Shown: positions 16,866-25,261 of the stretch, piece after piece | How the letters are laid out: the number at the start of each line of letters is the position of its first letter | Position numbering within the stretch: position 1 is the first letter of the stretch | Origin: Ramlibacter sp. | GTDB lineage: Bacteria; Pseudomonadota; Gammaproteobacteria; Burkholderiales; Burkholderiaceae_C | DNA: 64,000 bases | Direction of reading: 5' to 3' | NCBI RefSeq assembly: GCF_028291745.1 | Contig: NZ_JAQGNQ010000046.1 | Span: 37,215-101,214, forward strand | Notes under the pieces: generated by a model | What the model saw: only the letters and a program-made list of their open reading frames with translations | Told to the model about the DNA's origin: nothing | Database searches by the model: none | Translations under genes and position numbers: made by a program

Positions 16866-17600
16866 TCACTCGCTGCGGGCGTGCGCGCGGATGGCAGCGC
16901 CGACGGTCTGCCCGTAGTCCATGGCCGCCCGCCACTGCGCGGGCGCGGAGCTGGCGGGCAGGTGGTTCAGGGCGCGCTTGGTTTCGGCGATGGCGCCAGA
17001 GTCGTAGCTGGCGATACGCTCCGCGAGGGCGTGCGCTCGCGGCAGCAGTTCGGCCGGCGCGATCACTTCGTTGACGAGGCCCCAGCGCTCGGCGGTGGCG
17101 GCATCGATGCGTTCATCGGCCAGCAGCAGCCAGGCTGCCCGCTTGCGTGTCAGCAGCAGTTGGCTGGTCGGCCCGGCCATGCTGGCGTAACTGCCGGAGC
17201 GAATTTCGGGGCAGGCGAACGAGGCCTGCGTCGAGGCGAGCGCCAGGTCGCACGAGTTCACCAGCGTCACGCCGCCGCCGAGAGCCAAACCGTTGACCGC
17301 GGCGATCAGCACCGCCGGATGCTCGCGCAGCGCCATGTTCAGGGCGATCGCCTCCTCGCCCGCGGTGTCGCTGCAGCCGGCGGCGATCTCGGCCGCGCGC
17401 TCCTTCAGGTCCAGCCCCGCGCAGAAGCTGGCGCCGCTGCCCGTGAGCACGATCGCGCGTGCCGTGCCGCGCGCTGCCTGGAGCGCAACGCACAGCAGCA
17501 TGCGCGTGTGGCGGTCGAGCGCGTTGCGCTTTTCCTCGCGGGTGATGGTGATCTGCAGCCAGCCGGAATGGTGCTCGAGTGCGACGGTGTCTCGGTGCAT
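16866..17600 (-). CDS. Enoyl-CoA hydratase/isomerase family protein
   Basis: 244 residues from ATG 17600. Crotonase fold: the oxyanion-hole motif SGASFCAGLDLKE and the second oxyanion region NGLALGGGVTLVNSCDLALAS. The Glu equivalent to the second catalytic acid is in FACPEIRSG; the position of the first catalytic Glu (usually in a CELA motif) is not acidic, so hydration may not be the reaction. The region upstream of the ATG is pyrimidine-rich and lacks a Shine-Dalgarno site; the frame stays open to 17735 with a Pro-rich, non-family extension. It is the first gene of the seven-gene operon divergent from the IclR regulator. Confidence 0.85.
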   Translation of the reverse strand: MHRDTVALEHHSGWLQITITREEKRNALDRHTRMLLCVALQAARGTARAIVLTGSGASFCAGLDLKERAAEIAAGCSDTAGEEAIALNMALREHPAVLIAAVNGLALGGGVTLVNSCDLALASTQASFACPEIRSGSYASMAGPTSQLLLTRKRAAWLLLADERIDAATAERWGLVNEVIAPAELLPRAHALAERIASYDSGAIAETKRALNHLPASSAPAQWRAAMDYGQTVGAAIRAHARSE

Positions 17601-17699
17601 GGGAGGAGGAAGCGACGGGCGTCGGGGCTGGGGTCTCGTTCGGGGGCTGCCCTGGAGCAGCGGGCCGGACTCGTTGGCCAGCCCGCGGTCTGCCGGGCG

Positions 17700-17728
17700 T
17701 TGACAAGAATCCGGTTGGTCCGTAGTAT
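17700..17728 (+). promoter_or_regulatory. Sigma70-type promoter for the IclR gene
   Basis: TTGACA at 17700-17705 is a perfect -35 box. After 17 bases comes TAGTAT (17723-17728), a 4/6 match to the -10 consensus. On the opposite strand the same bases read TATACT (17729-17724), a 5/6 -10 box pointing at the enoyl-CoA hydratase operon. Divergent promoters therefore appear to share the same AT-rich segment. Confidence 0.6.
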
Positions 17729-17739
17729 AGAACACGAGT

Positions 17740-17750
17740 CTGTAGTACAG
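17740..17750. promoter_or_regulatory. Candidate IclR operator CTGTA-G-TACAG
   Basis: CTGTA and TACAG form a perfect 5-bp inverted repeat around one central base. It lies just downstream of the plus-strand -10 box and over the -35 region of the opposing promoter, so a protein bound here could repress both directions. The related half-site GTAGTATAGA occurs 20 bases upstream in direct orientation to GTAGTACAGC. Confidence 0.5.
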
Positions 17751-17804
17751 CCATGATAGTCAGGCCGCGACGGTCCGTCAATCTCAGCCACGGAGGGGAG
17801 ATCC

Positions 17805-18533
17805 ATGCCCAGGAAACCGGCCCACGCTTCCGTGGCGGACGAACACGCAGCGCCGGGTGGTGCGGCGGCCGTCGACCGCGCGATCAGCCTGCTCGCCGCC
17901 TTTCGCGCCGGTGACAAGGCCTTGTCGATGACCGCCCTGTCGGAGCGGACCAGGCTCTACAAGAGCACCGTGCTGCGGCTGCTGGCGTCGCTGGAGCACG
18001 GCGGGCTGGTTCGGCGCACTGCCGATGGCCAATGGATGCTCGGCCCCGAGGTGGCGCGCCTCGCATCCCTCTATGCCGAATCGTTCTCCCTGGAAGCGGT
18101 GGTCATGCCCGAAATGCGGGAGCTGGTCCAGCGCACGCAGGAAAGCGCGGCGTTCCACGTGCGGCAGGGGGAACTGCGGATGTGCCTGTTCCGTGTCGAT
18201 TCTCCGCAGCTGCTGCGGGATCATGTCCGGGCCGGCGACATGCTGCCCCTGGACCGGGGTGCGGGCGGGCGTCTGCTGCTCGCATTCAGCGGCGCGCGCG
18301 GCCGCCTCTATGAGCAAGCGCGAAAGGACGGTTACCTCGTCGTCGCAGGCGACCGGGTGCCGGGGCTCATGGGGATCTCGGCGCCGGTGTGGAATGCCGC
18401 CAGCGAGCTGGTGGGCGCTCTCACCTTGTCGCTTCCCGAACAGCGGATGAAGCCGAGATTCATCAAGGAGCTGCGGCAATCGGCTGCACGGATCACGCAG
18501 CGCATCGGTGGCGCTGCGAGCCCCGGGCTGTGA
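17805..18533 (+). CDS. IclR-family transcriptional regulator
   Basis: 242 residues. An N-terminal winged HTH (AVDRAISLLAAFRAGDKALSMTALSERTRLYKSTVLRLLASLE) is followed by the IclR effector domain (ESAAFHVRQGELRMCLFRVDSP, LPLDRGAGGRLLLAFSGA, VPGLMGISAPVWN). The GGAGGGGAG site is seven bases before the ATG. The gene is divergent from the enoyl-CoA hydratase/Bug/CoA-transferase/lyase operon and is its obvious regulator. A promoter and a palindromic operator are visible between them. The effector is probably the substrate acid or its CoA ester. Confidence 0.94.
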   Translation: MPRKPAHASVADEHAAPGGAAAVDRAISLLAAFRAGDKALSMTALSERTRLYKSTVLRLLASLEHGGLVRRTADGQWMLGPEVARLASLYAESFSLEAVVMPEMRELVQRTQESAAFHVRQGELRMCLFRVDSPQLLRDHVRAGDMLPLDRGAGGRLLLAFSGARGRLYEQARKDGYLVVAGDRVPGLMGISAPVWNAASELVGALTLSLPEQRMKPRFIKELRQSAARITQRIGGAASPGL

Positions 18534-18626
18534 TGAATTCGAGAATGGCGATGCGCGGCGCAAGTCCCGCATACATTGACGAGCGCAGGCAACAAGCAGG
18601 CGTCATGGCCGGAAGGACGGTTTCAC

Positions 18627-19580
18627 TTGCAAGATGACTGGCTCGGCGACCAGGCGCAGGGCGGCACGGAGCCCCGGCGCGGCCTGAACCTGCGGCAGAT
18701 CGAGGTGTTCCGCGCGATCATGCTGGCCGGCTCGGTCAGTGGGGCGGGCCGCATGCTCCATGTGTCGCAGCCGGCCATCAGCCGCATGCTCGCGCTCACC
18801 GAGGACCGCCTCGGCTTCAAGCTGTTCGACCGCCAGAGCACCCGCCTGTTGCCGACCCCGGAGGCGCGCAAGCTGTTCACGGAAGTCGAGGGGCTGTACC
18901 GGGGGGTGGAACGGGTGAACGACCTGGCGGGCAACCTGGCGCGCAGCGGCGCCGGCAGCCTGCGCATCGTCGCCAGCGCCAGCTACGGCGAGCGGCTGGT
19001 GCCGATGGCCCTGCAAGGTCTCCTGCAGCGCAACCCCGGGGCGCAGGTGTCCTGCCGCAACGTGACCTACGACGAGCTCACCGCGCGCTTCCTCACGGGC
19101 GACGCCGACGTCGGCCTGGCGATGGAGGCGCCGGACCACGCCAACCTGAAGGCGGTGGAACTGGGGCGCGATGCGCTGGTGTGCCTGCTGCCGGCCAGCC
19201 ATCCGCTGGCGCGCGAGCCGGTGCTGCGGCCCGAGGCCCTGCAGGGCACGCCCTGGATCGGCTACCCGCCACTCACCCCGCTCGGGCGCACGCTGGTCGC
19301 GTGGATGGGCGCGCCGGCGGCTGCATCCGCTGCGATCGAGGTGCATTCCCCGGCGACGGCCTGCGCCTTCGCGCAGCAGGGCCTGGGTGCGGCCCTGGTG
19401 GTGCGATGGAGCGTGCCTTTGGCCCTGGCGCCGGGCATGGTCTTGCGGCCGCTGGAGCCCGCCGCTTCCGCGGGGATCTGGGCAGTGTCCTCGCGGCTGG
19501 AGCCGCTGCCGGTGCTGGCCAAACGCTTCCTCACCGCGGTGGGGAACGCCTTGCGCACCGGCGCCGGCCATCAAATTTAG
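18627..19580 (+). CDS. LysR-family regulator, paralogue of the gene at 27084-28028
   Basis: About 317 residues. No ATG occurs before the HTH, so I chose TTG at 18627, nine bases after GGAAGGA; TTG at 18576 is an alternative. The HTH reads LNLRQIEVFRAIMLAGSVSGAG, then VSQPAISRMLALTEDRLGFKLFDR. It matches the LysR at 27084-28028 along its length: both have LNLRQIE-F-A-M, PEA-KLF-EVE and RVNDLA-NLA in the same order. The two regulators flank the hydantoinase operon. This one sits just upstream of the D-carbamoylase gene on the same strand and may control it. Confidence 0.88.
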   Translation: MQDDWLGDQAQGGTEPRRGLNLRQIEVFRAIMLAGSVSGAGRMLHVSQPAISRMLALTEDRLGFKLFDRQSTRLLPTPEARKLFTEVEGLYRGVERVNDLAGNLARSGAGSLRIVASASYGERLVPMALQGLLQRNPGAQVSCRNVTYDELTARFLTGDADVGLAMEAPDHANLKAVELGRDALVCLLPASHPLAREPVLRPEALQGTPWIGYPPLTPLGRTLVAWMGAPAAASAAIEVHSPATACAFAQQGLGAALVVRWSVPLALAPGMVLRPLEPAASAGIWAVSSRLEPLPVLAKRFLTAVGNALRTGAGHQI

Positions 19581-19620
19581 GCGGCGGGGCATAACCTGGT
19601 GCTATCCACCCCGGCGCTGA

Positions 19621-19665
19621 CCAAGGGGCGCAAAGCCAGTCCCCGCGCGGGCTGGCGGCCCTTGG
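19621..19665 (+). terminator. Large composite hairpin after the LysR gene
   Basis: Three nested arms pair: CCAAGGG (19621-19627) with CCCTTGG (19659-19665), GCCAG with CTGGC, and CCCGC with GCGGG at the centre. No T-tract follows. It starts 41 bases after the LysR stop and probably ends that transcript or insulates the D-carbamoylase gene. Confidence 0.5.
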
Positions 19666-19759
19666 CGGGGCGCGGCGGCCCGCCTGCGCCGCGCGTGCGC
19701 GCGAGCGGGTGCCTGGCCGGCGGGCGGCATCATGGTGCCGTCATCAACCCGAGAGCAAT

Positions 19760-20701
19760 ATGAGCAGCAACAAGTTGGGCCTGGCCGTGGCGCAGATGGG
19801 CCCGGTGCACCTGTCGGACAGCCGCGGCGCCGTGGTCGCGCGCCTGCTGGCAATGATGCGCGAGGCGAAGGGGCGCGGTGCGCGCCTGGTGGTGTTTCCG
19901 GAACTGGCGCTCACCACCTTCTTCCCGCGCTACTGGATGACGGAGACGGAGGCGCAGGAACGCTTCTTCGAGAAGACCATGCCGAATGCGCAGGTCCAGC
20001 CGCTGTTCGACGAGGCGAAGAAACTGGGCATCGGCTTCTACCTGGGTTTCGCCGAACTCACGCCCGAGGGCCGCCCCTACAACACCGCGATCCTGGTCGA
20101 CCAGAACGCGAATATCGTCGGCCGCTACCGCAAGGTGCACCTGCCGGGCCACAGCGACCACAAGAAGGACGCGCCGTTCCAGCACCTGGAGAAGAAGTTC
20201 TTCGACGTGGGCAACAAGCCGTGGGGCGTGTGGAACGCGATGGGCGCGCGCATCGGCATGGCGCTGTGCAACGACCGGCGGTGGCCGGAGACCTGGCGCG
20301 TGATGTCGCTCCAGAGCGCGGAGGTCGTGGTCCTGGGCTACAACACGCCGTCGCAGAACATCCACTGGGACGAGCCGGTGCACCTGCGCATGCACCACCA
20401 CCTGATCACGATGCAGGCGAGCGCCTACCAGAACTGCGTGTGGGCCGCCGCCGCCGCCAAGTGCGGCCGCGAGGATGGCTTCCACATGATCGGCGGCTCC
20501 GTGATCGTCGCCCCCACCGGCGAGATCGCGGCCCAGGCCAGCACCGAGGACGACGAGGTCATCTGCGTGAATGCCGACCTGGACCTGGGCGCCGCGTTCC
20601 GCAAGAACGTCTTCGACTTCGCGCGCCACCGCCGGCCGGAGCACTATCAGCTGATCGTCGATCGCGTGGGCCCGGGCGATCCGCTGCCCGAGTATCAGTA
20701 A
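19760..20701 (+). CDS. N-carbamoyl-D-amino acid amidohydrolase (D-carbamoylase)
   Basis: 313 residues, nitrilase superfamily. The catalytic triad is visible: Glu48 in VVFPELALTTFFPR, Lys125 in YRKVHLPGH and Cys170 in ALCNDRRWPE. Long stretches match the characterised Agrobacterium D-carbamoylase family: FPELALTTFFPR, GRYRKVHLPGH, PFQHLEK and NDRRWPE-WRVM. It hydrolyses N-carbamoyl-D-amino acids to D-amino acid, CO2 and ammonia, the last step of hydantoin use. ATG 19760 begins at the family start; the frame is open to 19709. It converges on the hydantoinase and transporter operon with a strong hairpin between. Confidence 0.95.
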   Translation: MSSNKLGLAVAQMGPVHLSDSRGAVVARLLAMMREAKGRGARLVVFPELALTTFFPRYWMTETEAQERFFEKTMPNAQVQPLFDEAKKLGIGFYLGFAELTPEGRPYNTAILVDQNANIVGRYRKVHLPGHSDHKKDAPFQHLEKKFFDVGNKPWGVWNAMGARIGMALCNDRRWPETWRVMSLQSAEVVVLGYNTPSQNIHWDEPVHLRMHHHLITMQASAYQNCVWAAAAAKCGREDGFHMIGGSVIVAPTGEIAAQASTEDDEVICVNADLDLGAAFRKNVFDFARHRRPEHYQLIVDRVGPGDPLPEYQ

Positions 20702-20715
20702 GCGCTTTCGAGACT

Positions 20716-20739
20716 GCGTCCCCGCCTGCGCGGGGACGC
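20716..20739. terminator. Bidirectional hairpin between convergent genes
   Basis: A perfect 10-bp GC-rich stem (arms at 20716-20725 and 20730-20739) with loop CTGC lies in the 43-bp gap between the D-carbamoylase stop and the ABC permease stop. There is no U-tract on either side, but position and symmetry suit a shared terminator. Confidence 0.7.
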
Positions 20740-20744
20740 GGCAT

Positions 20745-21419
20745 TCAATGCACCGCGCGCGCCTGGTGCTCCAGCCGGGCGAGCCAGCGCACCATCGGCC
20801 ACAGCAGGGCCAGGTACATCAGGGCGGCCAGCACGATGGGCGACGGGTTGTACACCAGCGCCTGCGCGTCGCGGGCCACCCGCAGCAGTTCCGGCAACGC
20901 GACGACGCTGGCGATGGTCGTGAGCTTGACCACCTCGATGCCGTTGCCGACCAGGTCCGGCAGCACGTTGCGCGCGGCCTGCGGCACGATCACGTGCCGC
21001 AGCGCCTGCAGCCGCGTCAGGCCGGTGGAGCGGGCCGCTTCCATCTGGCCGGCCGGCACGCTTTCGATGCCGGCGCGGAACACCTCGGAGAAGTACGCCG
21101 AGTTGTTCAGCATGAAGCCGATCGCCACGGCGGCCAGCTTCGGCAGGTCCACACCCAGGAAGGGCGTGCCGAAGTAGATCAGGATCAGCAGCACCAGCGG
21201 CGGGAAGGCCCGGAAGCCGTCGACGTAGGCGGTAATCGTCCAGCGCAGCCAGCGGTGGCGCGTCTGCGTGGCCACCAGCGCCAGCGCCAGGCCGGACACG
21301 ACCCCGATCGGGATCACCAGCAGCGACAGCCAGATGGTGGTCCACAGTCCGCGCAGCAGGAACGGGAAGACCTCGCGGTAGATCTCGAACTGGAAGAAGT
21401 TTTGCAGCAGGGCGTCCAT
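20745..21419 (-). CDS. Polar amino acid ABC transporter permease
   Basis: 224 residues, HisM/GlnP-type inner membrane permease. An N-terminal FPFLLRGLWTTIWLSLLVIPIG segment starts the transport domain. The EAA loop that contacts the ATPase reads [37 protein letters not shown]. About five membrane segments are visible. It is the last gene of the operon that starts at 26981, seven bases after a paralogous permease. Together with the ATPase and binding protein it should import an amino acid, a hydantoin or an N-carbamoyl amino acid. Confidence 0.93.
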   Translation of the reverse strand: MDALLQNFFQFEIYREVFPFLLRGLWTTIWLSLLVIPIGVVSGLALALVATQTRHRWLRWTITAYVDGFRAFPPLVLLILIYFGTPFLGVDLPKLAAVAIGFMLNNSAYFSEVFRAGIESVPAGQMEAARSTGLTRLQALRHVIVPQAARNVLPDLVGNGIEVVKLTTIASVVALPELLRVARDAQALVYNPSPIVLAALMYLALLWPMVRWLARLEHQARAVH

Positions 21420-21426
21420 GGCGGCT

Positions 21427-22125
21427 TCAGCGCTTCCAGCGCCAGCGGGTTTCCAGCCAGCGCGCGAACAGCACCACGGGCAGGAAGATCAGGAGATAGG
21501 CCGCGGCGCCCAGCACCAGCGGCGTCGGGTTGCCCGCGTTGCTGCTCGCCGATTGCGCGACGTTGAGGATCTCGCTCAGGGCCACCACCGAGCCCAGCGC
21601 CGTGTTCTTGGTCACCGAGATGACGCGGTTGGTGAGCGGCGGTACCGCCAGCCGCAGGGCCTGCGGCAGGATCACGTGGCGGGTGGTCTGCCACCAGCTC
21701 AGGCCGGTGGAACGCGCCGCCTCCACCTGGCCGGCGGGCAGGGCGACCATGCCAGCCCAGATACTCTCCTCGGCATAGGCACCCAGCACCAGCGTCAGCG
21801 TCAGCCAGGTGGCGGTGAACGCCGACATCGGCAGGTCCAGGAACGGGAAGCCGAAGAACAGGACGATGATGATCACCAGCGGCGGCAGCGCGCGCAGGAT
21901 GTCGGCGTAGCCCACCACGCACCAGGCGAGCGGAGCCCAGCGCAGCGAGCGGCCCACGGCGAGCAGCAGGCCGAGCGCCACCCCGGCCAGCACGACGGCC
22001 ACGCTCAGGAGCGCAGTGACGCCCATCCCGCGCGCGATGTCGCCCGCGTACTGCGCGGCGATGCGCGCGTTCAAAAAAGTGAAGACGAACTGGCCGAGTC
22101 CGGCCGGCGTGCCCTCCATGCTCAC
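21427..22125 (-). CDS. Polar amino acid ABC transporter permease
   Basis: 232 residues, partner permease of the same importer. Transport domain: [28 protein letters not shown], with the EAA loop [42 protein letters not shown] at 22125 overlaps the ATPase stop by four bases (GTGA); ATG at 22119 is an alternative two codons in. The translational overlap supports a fixed stoichiometry with the ATPase. C terminus ends in a basic tail ([11 protein letters not shown]), typical of these permeases. Confidence 0.92.
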   Translation of the reverse strand: MSMEGTPAGLGQFVFTFLNARIAAQYAGDIARGMGVTALLSVAVVLAGVALGLLLAVGRSLRWAPLAWCVVGYADILRALPPLVIIIVLFFGFPFLDLPMSAFTATWLTLTLVLGAYAEESIWAGMVALPAGQVEAARSTGLSWWQTTRHVILPQALRLAVPPLTNRVISVTKNTALGSVVALSEILNVAQSASSNAGNPTPLVLGAAAYLLIFLPVVLFARWLETRWRWKR

Positions 22126-22868
22126 GCCCTCTCCGCGTAACGCGAGACGAAGGCCCGCGTGCGCTCTTGCCGGGGCGCGCCGAAGATCTGCTCCGGCGGG
22201 CCTTCCTCGACGATCACGCCGCCGTCCATGAAGACCACGTGGTCCGAGGCGGCCCGGGCAAAGCCCATCTCGTGGGTCACGACCAGCATGGTCATGCCGG
22301 CGGCGCGCAGGTCGCGCATCACCTGCAGCACGCTGCCCACCAGTTCCGGGTCGAGGGCGCTGGTGGGCTCGTCGAACAGCAGTACCTTGGGCTGCAGGGC
22401 GATCGCGCGCGCGATGCCCACGCGCTGCTGCTGCCCGCCCGAGAGCTGGCCCGGGAAGCTGTCCGCCTTCTCCGCCAGCCCCACCCGCTGCAAGGCGAAC
22501 CGCGCCTGCGCTTCGGCCTCCGCGCGCCCGTGGCCCTGCACTCTGCGCAAGGCCAGGCTCACGTTGCCGAGGGCGCTCAGGTGCGGGTACAGGTTGAACT
22601 GCTGGAACACCATGCCGATGCGCTGGCGCACCTCGTTGAGGTTGACGCGCGCATGCATGATGTCGATCCCGTCCACCACCACCTGCCCGGCGCTCGCGTC
22701 CTCCAGCCGGTTGCAGCAGCGCAGCATCGTGCTCTTGCCGGAGCCGGACGGGCCGATCACGCAGACCAGCTGCCCCGGCCGCACGCGCAGGTCGATCCCG
22801 CGCAGCACGAGGTTGTCCTTGTAGGCCTTGTGCAGGCCGACGATCTCGAGGATGGGAGCGGGGATCAT
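22122..22868 (-). CDS. Polar amino acid ABC transporter ATPase
   Basis: 248 residues, GlnQ/HisP type. Walker [10 protein letters not shown] (about residue 39), Q loop [11 protein letters not shown], signature [14 protein letters not shown], Walker [13 protein letters not shown], and switch His in VVTHEMGFA. It powers import through the two downstream permeases. The gene starts 22 bases after the binding-protein stop and overlaps the next permease gene by four bases. No unusual residues are seen. Confidence 0.95.
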   Translation of the reverse strand: MIPAPILEIVGLHKAYKDNLVLRGIDLRVRPGQLVCVIGPSGSGKSTMLRCCNRLEDASAGQVVVDGIDIMHARVNLNEVRQRIGMVFQQFNLYPHLSALGNVSLALRRVQGHGRAEAEAQARFALQRVGLAEKADSFPGQLSGGQQQRVGIARAIALQPKVLLFDEPTSALDPELVGSVLQVMRDLRAAGMTMLVVTHEMGFARAASDHVVFMDGGVIVEEGPPEQIFGAPRQERTRAFVSRYAERA

Positions 22869-22890
22869 GGCGGCGTGCAGCGGCGGCTCC

Positions 22891-23733
22891 TCAGGTCTTG
22901 CCGCAGGCCGGCTTGACCGGCGTCGGGTCGTAGCCGGCCAGGCCCTCGATGCCCTGGCCGATGGCCGGCTTCATCGCGGTGGCATCGGCGGCGGGCACGA
23001 AGCCGAACCACTTCTGCGCGATGCGGCCGATCGTGCCGTCCATCTTCATGCACTTGAGCGCCGTGCCCGCGGCGTCGCGGCCGGCCTTGTCATCCAGCCG
23101 GAAGGCCAGCGCCCAAACCAGGCCGGTCTTCACGGTATAGGTGGTCTGCACCGCCGGGTTCTGCCTGGACGCCCAGGCCGCCGCCGTCGTGCCGGCCAGG
23201 TTGGCGTCGGCCCGGCCGGACTGCACCGCCTGCACCGCGTCGGCATTGTTGCCGTAGACGTCGTACTTGAAGCCGTACTTCGGGGCGTTGTCGCGCGCCC
23301 AGCTCTCATAGGCCGAGCCCTTGTTGACGGCAACCGTCTTGCCCTTGAGGTCTTCCAGCGTCCTGATGACGGGAGCGCCCTTGCGGATCACGAAGGTGTA
23401 GTCGGTGTCGAGATAGCCCTCGGTGAACAGCATGGCCTTGGCCCGCTCGGGCGTGGCGGTGACCGGTGCCAGCACGAAGTCGTACTTCTTCGCATTGAGC
23501 CCCGGCACGAGGCCGGAGAACTCGGTGCCTTCGATCGTGATCTTGCGGCCCAGCCGGCGCGCGAGCTCCTCGCCCAGGTCGATGTTGAAGCCCTGCAAAC
23601 CGCCATCGAGCCTGGTCATGGCATGCGGGGCGAAGGTGGCGTCGACGCCGGTGCGCAGCGGCGCGCCGGCTTGCGCGAAAGCGGCAGCGCCAGAGAAGGC
23701 GGCCACGGCGACGAGGGCGAGGCGGAAGGTCAT
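22891..23733 (-). CDS. Polar amino acid ABC transporter substrate-binding protein
   Basis: 280 residues, SBP_bac_3 family. Signal peptide [19 protein letters not shown], then [34 protein letters not shown] and the [24 protein letters not shown] region that shapes the ligand site. ATG 23733 was chosen to start the signal; the frame extends to 23757. It follows the hydantoinase gene by 40 bases, so its ligand is likely a hydantoin, a ureido acid or the product amino acid. Two Cys in the C-terminal half may form a disulfide. Confidence 0.92.
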   Translation of the reverse strand: MTFRLALVAVAAFSGAAAFAQAGAPLRTGVDATFAPHAMTRLDGGLQGFNIDLGEELARRLGRKITIEGTEFSGLVPGLNAKKYDFVLAPVTATPERAKAMLFTEGYLDTDYTFVIRKGAPVIRTLEDLKGKTVAVNKGSAYESWARDNAPKYGFKYDVYGNNADAVQAVQSGRADANLAGTTAAAWASRQNPAVQTTYTVKTGLVWALAFRLDDKAGRDAAGTALKCMKMDGTIGRIAQKWFGFVPAADATAMKPAIGQGIEGLAGYDPTPVKPACGKT

Positions 23734-23773
23734 GGGAATTCCTGTGGTTCGGATCATTGGGGGCGGGCAGGGA

Positions 23774-25261
23774 TCAGAGCGTCGGCCAGGCCTTGCCTCG
23801 GAGCCCCAGCAGCGCGGGCAGGCGGGAAGCAGGTGCCGTGCCCGCTGCCGGGAGGGTGGCTTGCGGGCTGCGGCGTGCGACGTAGCGGCCGGAGCCGCGC
23901 GCCACCTGCAGCAGGTTGTCCTTCACCACCACGCGGCCGCGGCTCATCACGAGCTCGGGCCATCCGCGCAGGCGCTTGCCTTCGTACGGCGTGTAGCCCA
24001 CGTTGTCATGCAGCATGGCGGTGCCGACGGTGACTTCGCGCTCGGGATTCCACAGCGCGAGGTCGGCGTCCAGCCCCACCGCCAGGTTGCCCTTGCAGTG
24101 GGCCAGGCCGTACATGCGGGCGTGGTTGGTGGCGGTGAGCGCCACGAACTCGTTGATGGTGATGCGGCCCTGCATCACGCCTTCGGAGAACAGCAGCGGC
24201 ATGCGCAGCTCGATGCCCGGCACGCCGTTGGCCATCTCCTTGAAGGTGGTCGCTTCGCCGCGCGGCAGCTTGCCGCTTTCGTCGAAGCGGTAGGGCGCGT
24301 GGTCGGAGGAATAGAGGCCCAGCGTGCCGTCCTTCAGGCCGTCCCACACGGCCTGCTGCGAACGCGCATCGCGCGGCGGCGGGCTGCAGCAGAACTTGGC
24401 GCCTTCCATGCCGGGCGCGTCGATGTCGTCGGCGGTCAGGAACAGGTACTGCGGGCAACTTTCGGCGTACACCTTGCCGCCCAGCTTTTGCGCGGAGCGC
24501 ACCAGTTGCACGGTCTCGGCACCAGCCACGTGCACCAGCAGGACCGGCACGTCGATCAGGCGCGCCAGCGCGATCGCGCGATGGCTCGCCTCGGTCTCGG
24601 CCAGCGTGTCGTGCGCCACCGCGTGGAACTTCGGTGCCTTGTGGCCGCGATCGAGCAGGCGCTGCGCAATCCAGCGGATCATGTCGTGGTTCTCGGCATG
24701 GACCATCACCAGCGCGCCCTCGCGGCCGGCCAGCGCCAGCACGTCCAGCAGCTGGTGGTCGTCCAGCTTCAGCGCGTCGTAGGTCATGTAGACCTTGAAC
24801 GACGTGATGCCTTCGCGGATCGCCTGCGGCAGGTGCTGCGAGAGCGCCTCCTCGTCGGGGTCGGCCAGGATCAGATGGAAGCCGTAGTCGATCACCGCTT
24901 TCTCGCGGGCGCGCTGCGCGTAATCGGCCAGCACCTCGGGGATGCGCTTGCCGCGGTGCTGGGCCGCGAACGGGATGATCGTCGTGGTGCCGCCGAACGC
25001 GGCGGACACCGTGCCGGAATGGAAGTCGTCCGCGCTCATCTTCCCCATGCCGGAGAGTTGCTCGATGTGCACGTGGCTGTCGATGCCGCCGGGCAGCACC
25101 CAGCGGCCGGCCGCGGCGATGTCCTCGCGGCCGGGCGGCAGGTGCTCCTCGATGGCGGCGATCACGCCATCGCGGATGCCGATGTCGGCATGCCGGATCT
25201 CGCGGTCGGTGGCGATGCGGCCGCCGCGCACGGTGATGTCGAAGGAAGCGTCGGAGCTCAT
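23774..25261 (-). CDS. hydA: Dihydropyrimidinase / D-hydantoinase
   Basis: 495 residues, cyclic amidohydrolase. Metal ligands: His63 and His65 in GIDSHVHIE, the carboxylated bridging Lys156 in TSFKVYMTYD, His in MVHAENHD and LLVHVAG, and Asp in YSSDHAPYR. It opens hydantoins or dihydropyrimidines to N-carbamoyl amino acids. The D-carbamoylase at 19760 and racemase at 28128 make the D-hydantoinase role likely. The ATG at 25261 overlaps the SDR stop by one base (TGATG). The C-terminal 40 residues (after GRYVARR) are longer and Ala/Pro-rich compared with the family core. Confidence 0.93.
   Translation of the reverse strand: MSSDASFDITVRGGRIATDREIRHADIGIRDGVIAAIEEHLPPGREDIAAAGRWVLPGGIDSHVHIEQLSGMGKMSADDFHSGTVSAAFGGTTTIIPFAAQHRGKRIPEVLADYAQRAREKAVIDYGFHLILADPDEEALSQHLPQAIREGITSFKVYMTYDALKLDDHQLLDVLALAGREGALVMVHAENHDMIRWIAQRLLDRGHKAPKFHAVAHDTLAETEASHRAIALARLIDVPVLLVHVAGAETVQLVRSAQKLGGKVYAESCPQYLFLTADDIDAPGMEGAKFCCSPPPRDARSQQAVWDGLKDGTLGLYSSDHAPYRFDESGKLPRGEATTFKEMANGVPGIELRMPLLFSEGVMQGRITINEFVALTATNHARMYGLAHCKGNLAVGLDADLALWNPEREVTVGTAMLHDNVGYTPYEGKRLRGWPELVMSRGRVVVKDNLLQVARGSGRYVARRSPQATLPAAGTAPASRLPALLGLRGKAWPTL

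Noticed and set aside
14512..16917. 801-codon plus-strand frame over the Bug receptors
   Set aside because: Antisense shadow: Arg/Gly/His-rich without motifs, while the minus strand encodes two complete Bug proteins with signal peptides.
17601..17735. N-terminal extension of the enoyl-CoA hydratase to ATG 17735
   Set aside because: The added residues are Pro/Arg-rich without family resemblance, and the extension would run into the divergent promoter.
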